64,000 nucleotides of DNA, taken from NCBI RefSeq assembly GCF_900111905.1, contig NZ_FOKM01000004.1:372001-436000 (forward strand), in the 5' to 3' direction. The position numbers and the translations under genes were made by a program. Below the pieces are notes generated by a model, which saw nothing but the letters and a program-made list of their open reading frames with translations, did no database searches and was not told the origin of the DNA. Below are positions 35,340-46,125 of the stretch, piece after piece. The DNA is from Rhizobium sp. NFR07 (GTDB taxonomy: Bacteria > Pseudomonadota > Alphaproteobacteria > Rhizobiales > Rhizobiaceae). Numbering within the stretch: the first letter of the stretch is position 1; each line of letters opens with the position of its first letter.

Positions 35340-36941
35340 ATGGCCGGGAGCGCAACAACCACAGCAGGATCGATCCCTTCCGCGCCTTCCCAGGCGACGG
35401 ACAGCATGGACCCGCGCCGGCTCATCGCCTTCTTCGCGATGGTGCTCGGCATGTTCATGTCGATCCTCGACATCCAGATCGTCTCGGCATCGCTTGCCGA
35501 GATCCAGGCTGGTCTTTCCGCCGGCTCGGACGAGATCGGCTGGGTGCAGACATCCTACCTGATCGCCGAAGTCATCATGATCCCGCTCTCGGGAACGCTG
35601 GCGCGCGTCGTCTCTACCCGTTACCTGTTTGCCTTCTCGGCTGCCGGGTTCACGGCGGCGAGCGCGCTTGCCGCGACGGCGTCGAATATCGACCAGATGA
35701 TCGTCTACCGCGCCATCCAGGGTTTTATCGGCGGCGGCATGATCCCGTCGGTCTTCGCAGCCGCCTTCACCATCTTCCCGCCGTCGAAACGCGCCATCGT
35801 CTCGCCGATCATCGGCCTGATCGCGACGCTGGCGCCGACCATCGGCCCGACCGTCGGCGGTTATCTCTCCAATGCGTTTTCCTGGCACTGGCTTTTTCTC
35901 GTCAACATCATTCCCGGCATCATCGTCACGATCGTCACCTGGAATTTCATCGACTTCGACAAGCCGGAATTCTCGCTGATCAAAAAATTCGACTGGTGGG
36001 GACTGCTCTCCATGGGCGTGTTTCTCGGCGCGCTGGAATATGTGCTCGAAGAGGGCAATTCCAACGACTGGTTCAACGACCACCTCATCGTCATTGGTGC
36101 GATCGCTTCGGCTCTCGGTGCCATCGTCTTCTTCTACCGGGCGTTTACCGCGGAATTCCCGATCGTTGACCTGACTGCCTTTACGAACAGAAACTTCGCC
36201 TTCGGGTCGATTTTCTCTTTCGTCATGGGGATCGGGCTCTATGGGCTCACCTATATCTATCCCGTCTATCTCAGCCGCATCCGCGGTTACGACAGTCTGA
36301 TGATCGGCGAGACGATGTTCGTCTCGGGCCTGGCGATGTTCTTCACCGCGCCGATCGCCGGCAAGCTGTCGACCATCATGGATCTGAGGGCAATGATGGT
36401 GCTCGGCTTTATCAGCTTTGCATCCGGCACCTATATCATGACTGGGATTACCGCCGACTGGGACTTTTACGAATTGTTCCTGCCGCAGATCCTGCGCGGT
36501 TTCGGCCTGATGATGTGCATGGTGCCGATCAACAATATCGCGCTGGGCACTCTGCCGCCGGCGCGCATCCGCGGCGCATCCGGCCTGTTCAACCTGACTC
36601 GTAACCTCGGTGGGGCGGTCGGTCTTGCGGTCATCAGCACGCTTCTGTCCAATCGGCAGGACGTGCATTACGAGCGGATCCGCGAAGGTCTCGACTGGGG
36701 CAATCCGATGGCGCTCGACCAGTTGAACAATATGGCGTCCAATCTCAATTCCTACGGCCTCGACGGCACGACCGGCGCCATCCGCCGCATGGTCAACATG
36801 GTCACCCAGCAGGCCGTGGTGATGTCTTTCAGCGACGTCTTCCTGATGCTGACCGTATTGTTCGGCCTGATGATATTGGGCGTTGCCATGATCCAGAAAC
36901 CCGCCCCGCAGGGCGGAGGGGGCGGTGGCGGAGGCCACTGA
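35340..36941 (+). CDS. DHA2-family MFS multidrug efflux pump, EmrB-like
   Basis: A 533-residue drug:proton antiporter of the 14-helix type. Motifs: MFMSILDIQIVSASLAEIQ, GWVQTSYLIAEVIMIPLSGTLAR, and motif C GLIATLAPTIGPTVGGYLS. The C-terminus ends in a Gly-rich tail. GGAGG lies eight bases before ATG 35340. It works with the adaptor upstream and an outer-membrane channel encoded elsewhere, and is probably controlled by the divergent TetR protein. Confidence 0.93.
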   Translation: MAGSATTTAGSIPSAPSQATDSMDPRRLIAFFAMVLGMFMSILDIQIVSASLAEIQAGLSAGSDEIGWVQTSYLIAEVIMIPLSGTLARVVSTRYLFAFSAAGFTAASALAATASNIDQMIVYRAIQGFIGGGMIPSVFAAAFTIFPPSKRAIVSPIIGLIATLAPTIGPTVGGYLSNAFSWHWLFLVNIIPGIIVTIVTWNFIDFDKPEFSLIKKFDWWGLLSMGVFLGALEYVLEEGNSNDWFNDHLIVIGAIASALGAIVFFYRAFTAEFPIVDLTAFTNRNFAFGSIFSFVMGIGLYGLTYIYPVYLSRIRGYDSLMIGETMFVSGLAMFFTAPIAGKLSTIMDLRAMMVLGFISFASGTYIMTGITADWDFYELFLPQILRGFGLMMCMVPINNIALGTLPPARIRGASGLFNLTRNLGGAVGLAVISTLLSNRQDVHYERIREGLDWGNPMALDQLNNMASNLNSYGLDGTTGAIRRMVNMVTQQAVVMSFSDVFLMLTVLFGLMILGVAMIQKPAPQGGGGGGGGH

Positions 36942-37021
36942 TCCCCGAATACGAGAACCACCGCCGAAAGGGGTCGTCACTTGGGTGGCGGCCCTTTTTC
37001 GTATCCGGCAAGATGCGAAAA

Positions 37022-37045
37022 ATTCTGATTTACGTACCTCAGAAT
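37022..37045. promoter_or_regulatory. XylR-type operator A, before the LacI-family gene
   Basis: A 24-bp palindrome ATTCTGA-TT-TACGTA-CC-TCAGAAT, perfect except for the two bases flanking the TACGTA core on each side. It ends 29 bases before the regulator start, so autoregulation is likely. The same site recurs before xylA and the sugar ABC operon. Confidence 0.8.
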
Positions 37046-37074
37046 GTGGGCTACGAAATTCCTCGGAGGAATTG

Positions 37075-38100
37075 ATGAAGCCCACCGTTCATGACATTGC
37101 GCGCAGCGCAGGCGTCAGCCTCGCGACGGTCGATCGCGTCCTCAACGGCCGGCCGGGCGTGCGCCACATCACCCGCGAGCGGGTGGAGCAGGCGATCTCC
37201 AATCTGGGTTACGTGCGCGACGTTGCGGCCGCGAACCTTGCCAAGAGCCGCACCTATTCCTTCGTCTTCCTGCTGCCCAGCAACGACAATTCCTTCATGA
37301 TCGGCCTGCGCGAGGAAGTGCGGGAGGCGGTGCTGCGGTCCGGTGCGGAGCGCACGACGATCCGTGTCGTCGACGTGCCGCCATTCGATGCGGACGCACT
37401 TGCTCAGGCACTCGATGATGTCGCTGATGGCCAGCCGGACGGCGTCGCCTTCGTGGCGGTAGAGAGCGAAGCGGTGCAGGCGGCGGTGGCGCGGTTGCGC
37501 GAGGCCGGCATTGCCGTCGTGACCCTGGTTTCCGACCTGCCGGGCTCCGAGCGCGAGCATTTTGCCGGTATCGACAATCATGCGGCCGGGCGCACCTCCG
37601 CTAACCTTCTCGGCCGCTTTCTCAACGGACGCGATGGCCGAGTGGCGGTGGTGGCCGGTTCCATGCTGGTGCGCGATCACCGCGAACGGCTGGAAGGTTT
37701 TCTTTCCGTCATGGCCGAGGATTTTACCCGGCTCGCCGTTCTGCCCGTCATGGAGGCGCTGGACGATCCGGCGCTGGCGGCCGATCTCGTCTCCGCGACC
37801 TTAGGGCGTTACCCGGATGTCGTCGGGCTCTACAGCCTCGGCGCCGGCAATCGCGGCGTGGTGCGGGCGCTGAAGGATGTGAAGCCGGAAAAGCGGCCAA
37901 TGGTCGTTGCTCATGAATTGACGCAGACGACGCGCGCGGGCCTTTCCGAAGGGCTGATCGATGCCGTGCTCAACCAGGATGCGGGCCATGAGGTGCGCAG
38001 CGCCATCCGTGTGCTGAAGGCCAAGGTCGAGGGCCTGCCGGTCATCGCGGCGCAGGAGCGCATTCGTATCGACATATTCCTGAAGGACAACCTGCCCTAA
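37075..38100 (+). CDS. LacI-family regulator of the xylose region
   Basis: A 341-residue LacI-type repressor. Helix-turn-helix: VHDIARSAGVSLATVDRVLNG with the hinge helix at about 50-60; the remainder is a periplasmic-binding-like sugar domain. GGAGGA at 37065-37070 sets ATG 37075; an earlier in-frame start at 36925 overlaps the pump gene. It precedes xylB by 87 bases on the same strand. The shared TACGTA operators suggest that it controls xylB, xylA and the distant sugar transporter, with xylose or xylulose as probable inducer. Confidence 0.9.
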   Translation: MKPTVHDIARSAGVSLATVDRVLNGRPGVRHITRERVEQAISNLGYVRDVAAANLAKSRTYSFVFLLPSNDNSFMIGLREEVREAVLRSGAERTTIRVVDVPPFDADALAQALDDVADGQPDGVAFVAVESEAVQAAVARLREAGIAVVTLVSDLPGSEREHFAGIDNHAAGRTSANLLGRFLNGRDGRVAVVAGSMLVRDHRERLEGFLSVMAEDFTRLAVLPVMEALDDPALAADLVSATLGRYPDVVGLYSLGAGNRGVVRALKDVKPEKRPMVVAHELTQTTRAGLSEGLIDAVLNQDAGHEVRSAIRVLKAKVEGLPVIAAQERIRIDIFLKDNLP

Positions 38101-38187
38101 CTCTTGCCGCAAGCGGCATGTCTCATGGGTGGGCAGGTTCGAAACAAACAGGCCGCAGCAGAATGCGGCGCATAAGGAGAAGACAGC

Positions 38188-39642
38188 ATGTATCTCGGTC
38201 TCGATCTCGGCACATCCGGCGTCAAGGCGATGCTGATCGATGGCGATCAGAAGGTCATCGGCTCGGCGAGCGGCGCGCTCGACGTGTCGCGCCCGCATTC
38301 CGGCTGGTCGGAACAGGACCCGGCCCACTGGATCCGCGCCACGGAAGAGGCGATCGCCGGCCTGAAAGCCGCGCATCCGGCAGAGCTTTCTGCCGTGAAG
38401 GGCATCGGTCTTTCCGGCCAGATGCACGGCGCGACGCTGCTCGATGCCGACGACAAGGTGCTGCGTCCCTGCATTCTCTGGAATGATACCCGATCCCATG
38501 TGGAGGCGGCGGCGCTCGACGCCGATCCGCGCTTCCGCAAGATCACCGGCAATATCGTTTTCCCGGGCTTCACCGCGCCGAAGCTCGCATGGGTGAAGAA
38601 GAACGAACCGGACATCTTTGCGAAGGTCGCCAAGGTTCTGCTGCCGAAGGATTATCTTCGCCTGTGGCTGACCGGCGAGCACATTTCGGAAATGTCCGAC
38701 TCCGCCGGCACCTCCTGGCTCGACACCGGTGCGCGCAAATGGTCGTCGGAGCTTCTGGCCGCGACCGACCTTTCCGAAGCGCAGATGCCGTCGCTGGTCG
38801 AAGGCACCGAGGAGGCCGGCAGGCTGCGCGTTGAACTCAAGTCGCAATGGGGTATTGCCGGGGATGTGGTCGTCGCCGGTGGGGCAGGGGACAATGCAGC
38901 CTCGGCCTGCGGCATGGGTACGGTGAAGGAAGGCGAGGCCTTCGTGTCACTCGGCACGTCCGGTGTTCTGTTCGCCGCCAACGGCTCGTATCTGCCGAAG
39001 CCCGAGAGCGCCGTGCATGCCTTCTGCCATGCGCTGCCGAAGACCTGGCACCAGATGGGCGTCATCCTGTCTGCCGCCGATGCGATCAACTGGCATGCGA
39101 AGGTGATGGGCAAGCCGGCGGCGGAGCTTTCCGGCGAACTCGGCGAAACCCTGAAGGCGCCGACCGGCGTCACCTTCCTGCCCTATCTTTCCGGCGAGCG
39201 CACGCCGCATAACGATGCGGTCATCCGTGGTGCCTTCCTCGGGCTCGAGCATGAATCGAGCCGGGTGGTGCTGACCCAGGCGGTGCTCGAGGGCGTGACT
39301 TTCGCCATTCGCGACAATCTGGAAGCGCTGAAATCGGCGGGCACGTCGATCTCCCGCGTCACCGCCATCGGCGGCGGTTCGCGGTCGCGCTACTGGCTGT
39401 CGTCGATCGCCACCTCGCTCGGCGTGCCGGTGGATATCCCGGCGGACGGCGATTTCGGCGCGGCCTTCGGTGCGGCCCGTCTCGGCCTGATCGCAGCGAC
39501 CGGTGCCGATCCGATTTCCGTCTGCACGGCGCCGAAGACGGACGCGACGGTCGAGCCGGTGTCGGCGCTGTCGGAAGCATATGAGGGTGCATATCAGCGT
39601 TATCGGAAGGCCTATCCGGCGATCCGTGCGATTGCCGGGTGA
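38188..39642 (+). CDS. xylB: Xylulokinase
   Basis: Phosphorylates D-xylulose to xylulose 5-phosphate, 484 residues, FGGY kinase family. Motifs: LGLDLGTSGVKAML (phosphate loop 1), GLSGQMHGATLLD, ILWNDTRS, GAGDNAASACGMG and the second-half ATP site IGGGSRSRYWLSSIA. AAGGAG lies before ATG 38188. It follows the LacI gene and precedes xylA, which starts 297 bases later. Confidence 0.96.
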   Translation: MYLGLDLGTSGVKAMLIDGDQKVIGSASGALDVSRPHSGWSEQDPAHWIRATEEAIAGLKAAHPAELSAVKGIGLSGQMHGATLLDADDKVLRPCILWNDTRSHVEAAALDADPRFRKITGNIVFPGFTAPKLAWVKKNEPDIFAKVAKVLLPKDYLRLWLTGEHISEMSDSAGTSWLDTGARKWSSELLAATDLSEAQMPSLVEGTEEAGRLRVELKSQWGIAGDVVVAGGAGDNAASACGMGTVKEGEAFVSLGTSGVLFAANGSYLPKPESAVHAFCHALPKTWHQMGVILSAADAINWHAKVMGKPAAELSGELGETLKAPTGVTFLPYLSGERTPHNDAVIRGAFLGLEHESSRVVLTQAVLEGVTFAIRDNLEALKSAGTSISRVTAIGGGSRSRYWLSSIATSLGVPVDIPADGDFGAAFGAARLGLIAATGADPISVCTAPKTDATVEPVSALSEAYEGAYQRYRKAYPAIRAIAG

Positions 39643-39705
39643 TATTTTCGGGGCGTTGCTGGTTGTGGCATGCCCTTCAGCCAGAGCGCCGCAAGCTGCG
39701 CTTGA

Positions 39706-39800
39706 CCTCTCCCCGTAAACGGGGTGAGGGGACGCAGAAGTTGCGATTTGCATCTCTCTCCCCATCATCACGGGGAGAAAGTGCCTGAAGGTGGATGAGG
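39706..39800. repeat. Palindromic repeat between xylB and xylA
   Basis: Two hairpin units, CCTCTCCCCGTAAACGGGG with its GAGGGG partner, and CTCTCCCCATCATCACGGGGAG, are bracketed by CCTCTCCCC and GATGAGGGG. It is the same kind of mosaic C/G-run palindrome as the repeat between gltX and lysS, though not the same sequence. Confidence 0.65.
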
Positions 39801-39849
39801 GGCAGCGCCGTGGCTGCTATCAGGAGCGCCGACGGTGGTGGCTCGAAAT

Positions 39850-39873
39850 ATATTGAGGTACGTACATCATTAT
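39850..39873. promoter_or_regulatory. XylR-type operator B1, before xylA
   Basis: ATATTGA-GG-TACGTA-CA-TCATTAT, arms matching at six of seven positions. Its centre (39861.5) is 21 bp from that of operator B2, two helical turns. Confidence 0.75.
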
Positions 39874-39894
39874 CTGATTTACGTACCTCAAGAA
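39871..39894. promoter_or_regulatory. XylR-type operator B2, before xylA
   Basis: TATCTGA-TT-TACGTA-CC-TCAAGAA carries the same core and flanks as operator A. It lies 46 bases before the xylA start. Confidence 0.75.
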
Positions 39895-39939
39895 TGATGC
39901 AAGAGTTTGATGACCAAATCTCAAGGAGGAGATACCAAA

Positions 39940-41250
39940 ATGAGCACAGGCTTTTTCGGCGATATTTCGAAGATCAAGTATGAGGGGCCGGACAGCACCA
40001 ATCCGCTGGCCTTCCGTTTCTACAATCCCGACGAGGTCGTCGCAGGCAAGCGGATGGAAGACCATCTGCGCTTCGCCATCGCCTATTGGCACTCGTTCAC
40101 CTGGCCGGGCGGCGATCCCTTCGGTGGCCAGACTTTTCTGCGCCCCTGGTTCTCCGACACGATGGAAGCGGCGAAGCTGAAGGCCGATGTCGCCTTCGAA
40201 TTCTTCTCGCTGCTCGGCGCGCCCTTCTATGCCTTCCACGATGCGGACGTTCGCCCGGAGGGCAATAACTTTGCCGAGAACACGAAGAACCTCAACGAGA
40301 TCGTCGATTATTTCGAGAAGAAGCAGGCCGAGACGGGCGTGAAGCTGCTCTGGGGCACGGCCAACATGTTCTCCAATCGGCGCTACATGTCGGGTGCTGC
40401 CACCAATCCGGATCCTGATGTGTTTGCGTTTGCCGCAGCGACGGTGAAGACCTGCCTCGATGCGACTAAGAAGCTCGGTGGCGACAACTACGTGCTGTGG
40501 GGCGGTCGCGAGGGGTACGAGACGATCCTCAACACCGACTTTTCGCGCGAGCTCGACCAGATGGGCCGCTTCCTCAACCTCGTCGTCGAATACAAGTACA
40601 AGATCGGTTTCAAGGGCACGATCCTGATCGAGCCGAAGCCGCAGGAGCCGACCAAGCACCAGTACGACTACGATGTCTCGACGGTCTACGCCTTCCTCCA
40701 GAAGCACGGGCTGGAAAAGGAAGTGAAGCTCAATATCGAGCAAGGCCATGCGATCCTCGCCGGCCATTCCTTCGAGCACGAGTTGGCCATGGCCAATTCC
40801 TTCGGCCTGTTCGGCTCGATCGACATGAACCGCAACGACTACCAGTCCGGCTGGGATACCGACCAGTTCCCCAACAACGTGCCGGAAATGGCGCTTGCCT
40901 ATTACCAGGTTCTGCAGGCGGGTGGCTTCACCACCGGCGGCACGAATTTCGACGCGAAACTGCGCCGCCAGTCGCTCGATCCGGAAGACCTGCTGATCGG
41001 CCATATCGGCGGCATGGATTGCTGCGCCCGCGGCCTGAAGGCTGCGGCCAAGATGGTCGAGGATGAGGCTCTGTCCAAGCCGCTGCGCGCCCGGTACGAG
41101 AAGTGGGACAGCCCGGAGGCGCAGAAGATGCTGCGCGGGGAATACAAGCTCGACGACATCGCCGCCATAGTGGAGCGCGAGAACATCAACCCCGAGCCGG
41201 TTTCGGGCCGCCAGGAATATCTCGAAAACGTCGTTAACCGCTACGTTTGA
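39940..41250 (+). CDS. xylA: Xylose isomerase
   Basis: Converts D-xylose to D-xylulose, 436 residues, the long (class II) form. Motifs: [14 protein letters not shown] with the catalytic His region of the family nearby (YWHSFTWPG), [16 protein letters not shown], and the metal-binding [16 protein letters not shown] and [24 protein letters not shown] before ATG 39940 gives the start. Two TACGTA operators lie upstream and a strong terminator follows. Confidence 0.97.
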   Translation: MSTGFFGDISKIKYEGPDSTNPLAFRFYNPDEVVAGKRMEDHLRFAIAYWHSFTWPGGDPFGGQTFLRPWFSDTMEAAKLKADVAFEFFSLLGAPFYAFHDADVRPEGNNFAENTKNLNEIVDYFEKKQAETGVKLLWGTANMFSNRRYMSGAATNPDPDVFAFAAATVKTCLDATKKLGGDNYVLWGGREGYETILNTDFSRELDQMGRFLNLVVEYKYKIGFKGTILIEPKPQEPTKHQYDYDVSTVYAFLQKHGLEKEVKLNIEQGHAILAGHSFEHELAMANSFGLFGSIDMNRNDYQSGWDTDQFPNNVPEMALAYYQVLQAGGFTTGGTNFDAKLRRQSLDPEDLLIGHIGGMDCCARGLKAAAKMVEDEALSKPLRARYEKWDSPEAQKMLRGEYKLDDIAAIVERENINPEPVSGRQEYLENVVNRYV

Positions 41251-41256
41251 CGAGCG

Positions 41257-41290
41257 ATCCGCCGGAGGGTTTTCCTCCGGCGGATACTTT
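41257..41290 (+). terminator. Intrinsic terminator after xylA
   Basis: ATCCGCCGGAGG (41257-41268) pairs with CCTCCGGCGGAT (41274-41285) around GTTTT and is followed by ACTTTT. Confidence 0.9.
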
Positions 41291-41295
41291 TGGGC

Positions 41296-42357
41296 TTACG
41301 GAATGAGCCGGTCGGCGCGCAGTTGTTCGAACAGCGCGTAGAAGGCGTCGTCGGTCGGCTGATAGTCGAGAAATCCGAGGCGTCGGCTTTTCGACATGTC
41401 GGTGACGACCTCGATCGGGCGGCCGAGATCGGCGTCCGTATGCCAGGGCGAGACGAGCCGGTCGATATCCGGCTCCGCCAGTCCGAGACGCTCGGCGATC
41501 TCACGCCAGATCGCGGCATCCCCGGCCATCTGCTGCTCGAGCGGCCGGGCGGTTCCGTCGAACGGCGCCGGCTCGATGCCGAACCATTCGGCGATGCGGC
41601 TCCACATCCACTTCCAGCGGAAGACGTCGCCGTTGACGACGTTGAACCCCTGGTTCGCTGCTGCCGGCGTGGTGGAGGCCCATAACAGATGGCGGGCAAG
41701 CAGCGCGGCATCGGTCATGTCGGTCAGGCCATCCCACTGCATGCCAACGCCTGGGAAGCGGAACGGCCGGCCCGTCTGCTTGCAGATCGACGCGTAGACG
41801 GCAAGCGTGGTGCCCATGTTCATCGCGTTTCCGACCGCCTTGCCGACGATCGTGTGGGGACGGTGGATGCTCCAGGTGAAGCCGTCCCGCGCGGCGGCGG
41901 CAAAAACCTCGTCTTCCTGCGCGTAGTAGAAGTTGTCGATGTCAAGGCGGCCCTGTTCCTCGCGGAACGGCGTCTGCGGCAGCGCGCCTTTTCCATAGGC
42001 CTCGAACGGCCCGAGATAGTGCTTGAGCCCGGTCACCAGCGCCACATGCTGTACCGAGCCTGCCGGTGACAGGGCGTCTAGCAGGTTGCGCACCATGGCG
42101 GAATTGACGCGGATGTTTTCCGCTTCCGTCGGCTGCCGCAGCCAGCTCGATATGAACACATGCGACGGAGCGACGCCGGAAAGGGCGGAGGCGAGCGACG
42201 CGGGATCGAGGAGATCAGCCGCAACCGGCGTCACGTTTTCCTGTTGCTGCGGCTTGCGGGCGAGGCCCCAGACCTGCCAGCCTTCATCGCCAAGGACTTT
42301 GGCCGTCGCGCTGCCGACGATGCCGCTCGCGCCCACGATCAATGCTTTCTTCGTCAT
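41296..42357 (-). CDS. Extended SDR of the PRISE (progesterone 5-beta-reductase/iridoid synthase-like) type
   Basis: A 353-residue NAD(P)-binding protein. The cofactor loop is IVGASGIVGSATAKVL and the catalytic Tyr is in FYYAQEDEVF, with the IHRPHTIVG block of the PRISE group, whose members reduce enones. ACAGGAGA precedes ATG 42357. It is divergent from a HxlR regulator, which probably controls it. The pair separates xylA from the sugar ABC operon and is unrelated to xylose by family. Confidence 0.85.
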   Translation of the reverse strand: MTKKALIVGASGIVGSATAKVLGDEGWQVWGLARKPQQQENVTPVAADLLDPASLASALSGVAPSHVFISSWLRQPTEAENIRVNSAMVRNLLDALSPAGSVQHVALVTGLKHYLGPFEAYGKGALPQTPFREEQGRLDIDNFYYAQEDEVFAAAARDGFTWSIHRPHTIVGKAVGNAMNMGTTLAVYASICKQTGRPFRFPGVGMQWDGLTDMTDAALLARHLLWASTTPAAANQGFNVVNGDVFRWKWMWSRIAEWFGIEPAPFDGTARPLEQQMAGDAAIWREIAERLGLAEPDIDRLVSPWHTDADLGRPIEVVTDMSKSRRLGFLDYQPTDDAFYALFEQLRADRLIP

Positions 42358-42464
42358 GACTTCTCCTGTCGTTTCGTGGCTCATCTAGTCTTTTGCGGGT
42401 AGGCGTGCCAGAAGGCACCCGAACGGGACATAGACACCCTGACGTAACCACCCGGAGAATGAAG

Positions 42465-42836
42465 ATGCAGCCCGGATCACCGGATCATGAATGGCGTGAG
42501 GACTGTGCGCCGCGACGCGTGCTGGAGATATTTTCCTCCAAGTGGACAAGCATGATCCTGCATGTGCTGCACACGCGGCTTGATGGCTGTGCGCGCACCG
42601 GCGTGCTGCTGCGCAGCCTGCCCGGAATTTCCAAGAAGATGCTGACCCAGACCCTGCGCGACATGGAGGCCGCAGGTCTCGTTACCCGCCGGGTCTACGG
42701 CACGGTGCCGCCGGCCGTCGATTACAGCCTCACACCTCTCGGTACGCGCTTCGTCGAGCCGATCGATCTTCTTTATAGTTGGGCGCGCGACAATGCCGAT
42801 GCACTTGATGCGCTGGTGGGCAAAAACCGCGTCTGA
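42465..42836 (+). CDS. HxlR-family transcriptional regulator
   Basis: A 123-residue winged-helix regulator: CAPRRVLEIFSSKWTSMILH, LRSLPGISKKMLTQTLRDME and the wing RRVYGTVPPAVDYSLTPLG. GGAGA sits seven bases before ATG 42465; ATG 42459 lies too close to it. Divergent from the PRISE-type reductase, which is its likely target. HxlR proteins often sense aldehydes, quinones or disulfide stress; a Cys (DCAPRR) is in the usual N-terminal position. Confidence 0.88.
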   Translation: MQPGSPDHEWREDCAPRRVLEIFSSKWTSMILHVLHTRLDGCARTGVLLRSLPGISKKMLTQTLRDMEAAGLVTRRVYGTVPPAVDYSLTPLGTRFVEPIDLLYSWARDNADALDALVGKNRV

Positions 42837-42998
42837 AGCGGGTGGTTTTTCTGTCGCGCGTCAAGTTACCACGGTGAATGCGGTAGATTTTTACAATTCA
42901 AATCAAGCAAGGCATGATTGTAAGACTGACGAAGCTTGAGTGGCCGATACCGGCATTGTGGGAACGACGCTTTCCCGATCGGCTTCAAGGAGTAGACC

Positions 42999-43250
42999 AT
43001 GAGACATCTGTTAGCGGTTTTCATCGCCATCGCGGCCCTCGCACCGGCGGCACATGCCGTGACGATCGACCCAATTCCCGGCAGTCTCGTCTATCCCACG
43101 CAACCGAAAACCAAGCTCAGGAAAGCGCCCGTCGGCAGTATCGTCCAGCACAATTTCTACAGCAATGGCGTCAACTACAACGAAACCTACAGGGTGCTGC
43201 CTGACCGGCGGCTGAAGCTTCTCAACCGCCGCCCGATCATCAGGGAATAG
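42999..43250 (+). CDS. Small secreted protein of unknown function
   Basis: An 83-residue protein with a signal peptide (LLAVFIAIAALAPAAHA, cut near residue 20) and a short basic mature part with IPGSLVYPTQPKTKLRKAPVG and a Tyr/Asn-rich stretch. AAGGAG before ATG 42999 is a good ribosome site. No family was recognised. It lies alone between the HxlR gene and the sugar ABC operon. Confidence 0.65.
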   Translation: MRHLLAVFIAIAALAPAAHAVTIDPIPGSLVYPTQPKTKLRKAPVGSIVQHNFYSNGVNYNETYRVLPDRRLKLLNRRPIIRE

Positions 43251-43319
43251 TCCCTGCGGAGATGGGCGTGCGGAGAGAGAAAAACTGCCCACGCCATCAT
43301 GACGCGAAGTTGAGGCCGA

Positions 43320-43343
43320 AAGCTGCTTTACGTACCTCAGAAT
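43320..43343. promoter_or_regulatory. XylR-type operator C, before the sugar ABC operon
   Basis: AAGCTGC-TT-TACGTA-CC-TCAGAAT has the right half identical to operator A and the same TT/CC flanks. It lies 122 bases before the ATPase start. Confidence 0.75.
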
Positions 43344-43465
43344 CTTCGATAGCCTGAAATCCAGGGAGGACTTCAGGTGCACCACATCGCTTGCGAGGAG
43401 GCAGGCGTTGGGGGCAAGCCGCATAGCGGCAGCTTCACGACGCTTATCATTTTCAGGCGCGCGGC

Positions 43466-44991
<1,526 letters not shown>

Positions 44992-44995
<4 letters not shown>

Positions 44996-45993
44996 ACGCG
45001 GCGGTAACGGACACGTCCAAGGCGCCGAAGACGTCCAAGGACTGGGACATGGCTGCGATCGCGCCCTTCGTGGCGCTGGCGCTGCTTCTGGTGCTCGGCT
45101 ATTTCGCCAATCCTAATTTCGTCTCGCTTGCGAACCTGACCAATGTCATCACCCGCAGCGCCTTCATCGCCATTATTGCGCTCGGCGCGACCTATGTGAT
45201 CTCGTCGGGCGGGCTCGATCTGTCGGTCGGCTCGATGGTGGCCTTCGTCGCGAGCCTGATGATCATGTTCATGAATTCCGGCGCCATCGCCGACCCGATG
45301 ATGATGCTGGTTGCGGGCATGCTGGTGGCGCTGGCACTCGGTGCCGCCTGCGGGCTCGCCAACGGGCTGATCACCACGGTCGGCAAGATCGAGCCCTTCA
45401 TCGCCACGCTCGGCACGATGGGCATTTATCGCGGCCTAACAACATGGCTGTCCCAAGGCGGGTCCATCACGCTTCGGGATCGCGAGTTGCAGCAGCTTTA
45501 TCGCCCGGTCTATTTCGGCGACGTGTTCGGCGTCCCGATCCCGATCATCGTCATCTTCGTCACCGCAGCACTCGCCGCCTTCGTGCTCTACCGCACACGC
45601 TACGGCCGACATCTGATCGCCGTCGGTTCGAACGAGGAAGTGGCGCGCTATTCGGGCATATCCGTCCAGCGCGTTCGGACCATCGCCTATGTCGTGCAGG
45701 GGCTCTGCGTCGCCGTCGCGGTCCTGATCTATGTGCCGCGTCTCGGTTCGACCTCGGCCACGACCGGCATTCTGTGGGAGCTGCAGGCGATCACGGCGGT
45801 CGTCGTCGGCGGCACGGCGTTGAGGGGCGGCGTCGGCCGCATATGGGGCACGGTCTGCGGCGCCTTCATCCTGGAGATCGTCGGCAACATCATGCTGCTG
45901 TCCAACTTCGTCAGCGAATATCTGATCGGCGCGATCCAGGGGGCGATCATCATCATCGCCATGCTGGTGCAGCGGACGCTGATGCGGAAGTAA
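44992..45993 (+). CDS. Sugar ABC transporter permease, RbsC/XylH-like
   Basis: A 333-residue CUT2 permease with eight or more helices. Landmarks: ISSGGLDLSVGSMVAFVAS, CGLANGLITTVGKIEPFIATLGTM-type region, YRTRYGRHLIAVGSNEEVARYSGI and GTALRGGVGRIWGTV. ATGA overlap with the ATPase gene. A hairpin lies in the gap before the binding-protein gene. Confidence 0.94.
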
Positions 45994-46060
45994 GAGGCAT
46001 ACAGGCAATTCCGGGAAAAACGTGGAGCGGCTTTCCGGAATGCGCCTGATTAAAGAGATC

Positions 46061-46087
46061 GACCGGGCATCTGGGGTGCGCCCGGTC
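46061..46087 (+). promoter_or_regulatory. Stem-loop between permease and binding-protein genes
   Basis: GACCGGGC (46061-46068) pairs with GCCCGGTC (46080-46087). It lies about 40 bases before the binding-protein start and may protect that message or tune its share of transcripts. Confidence 0.5.
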
Positions 46088-46125
46088 AGGAGGAGAGACC
46101 CCTTGAACCTTGGGAGAGAGAGAAC

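Noticed and set aside
35283..37085. Minus-strand frame of 600 codons opposite the efflux pump gene
   Set aside because: It mirrors a conserved 14-helix transporter, and its charged Asp/Arg/His composition matches an antisense shadow.
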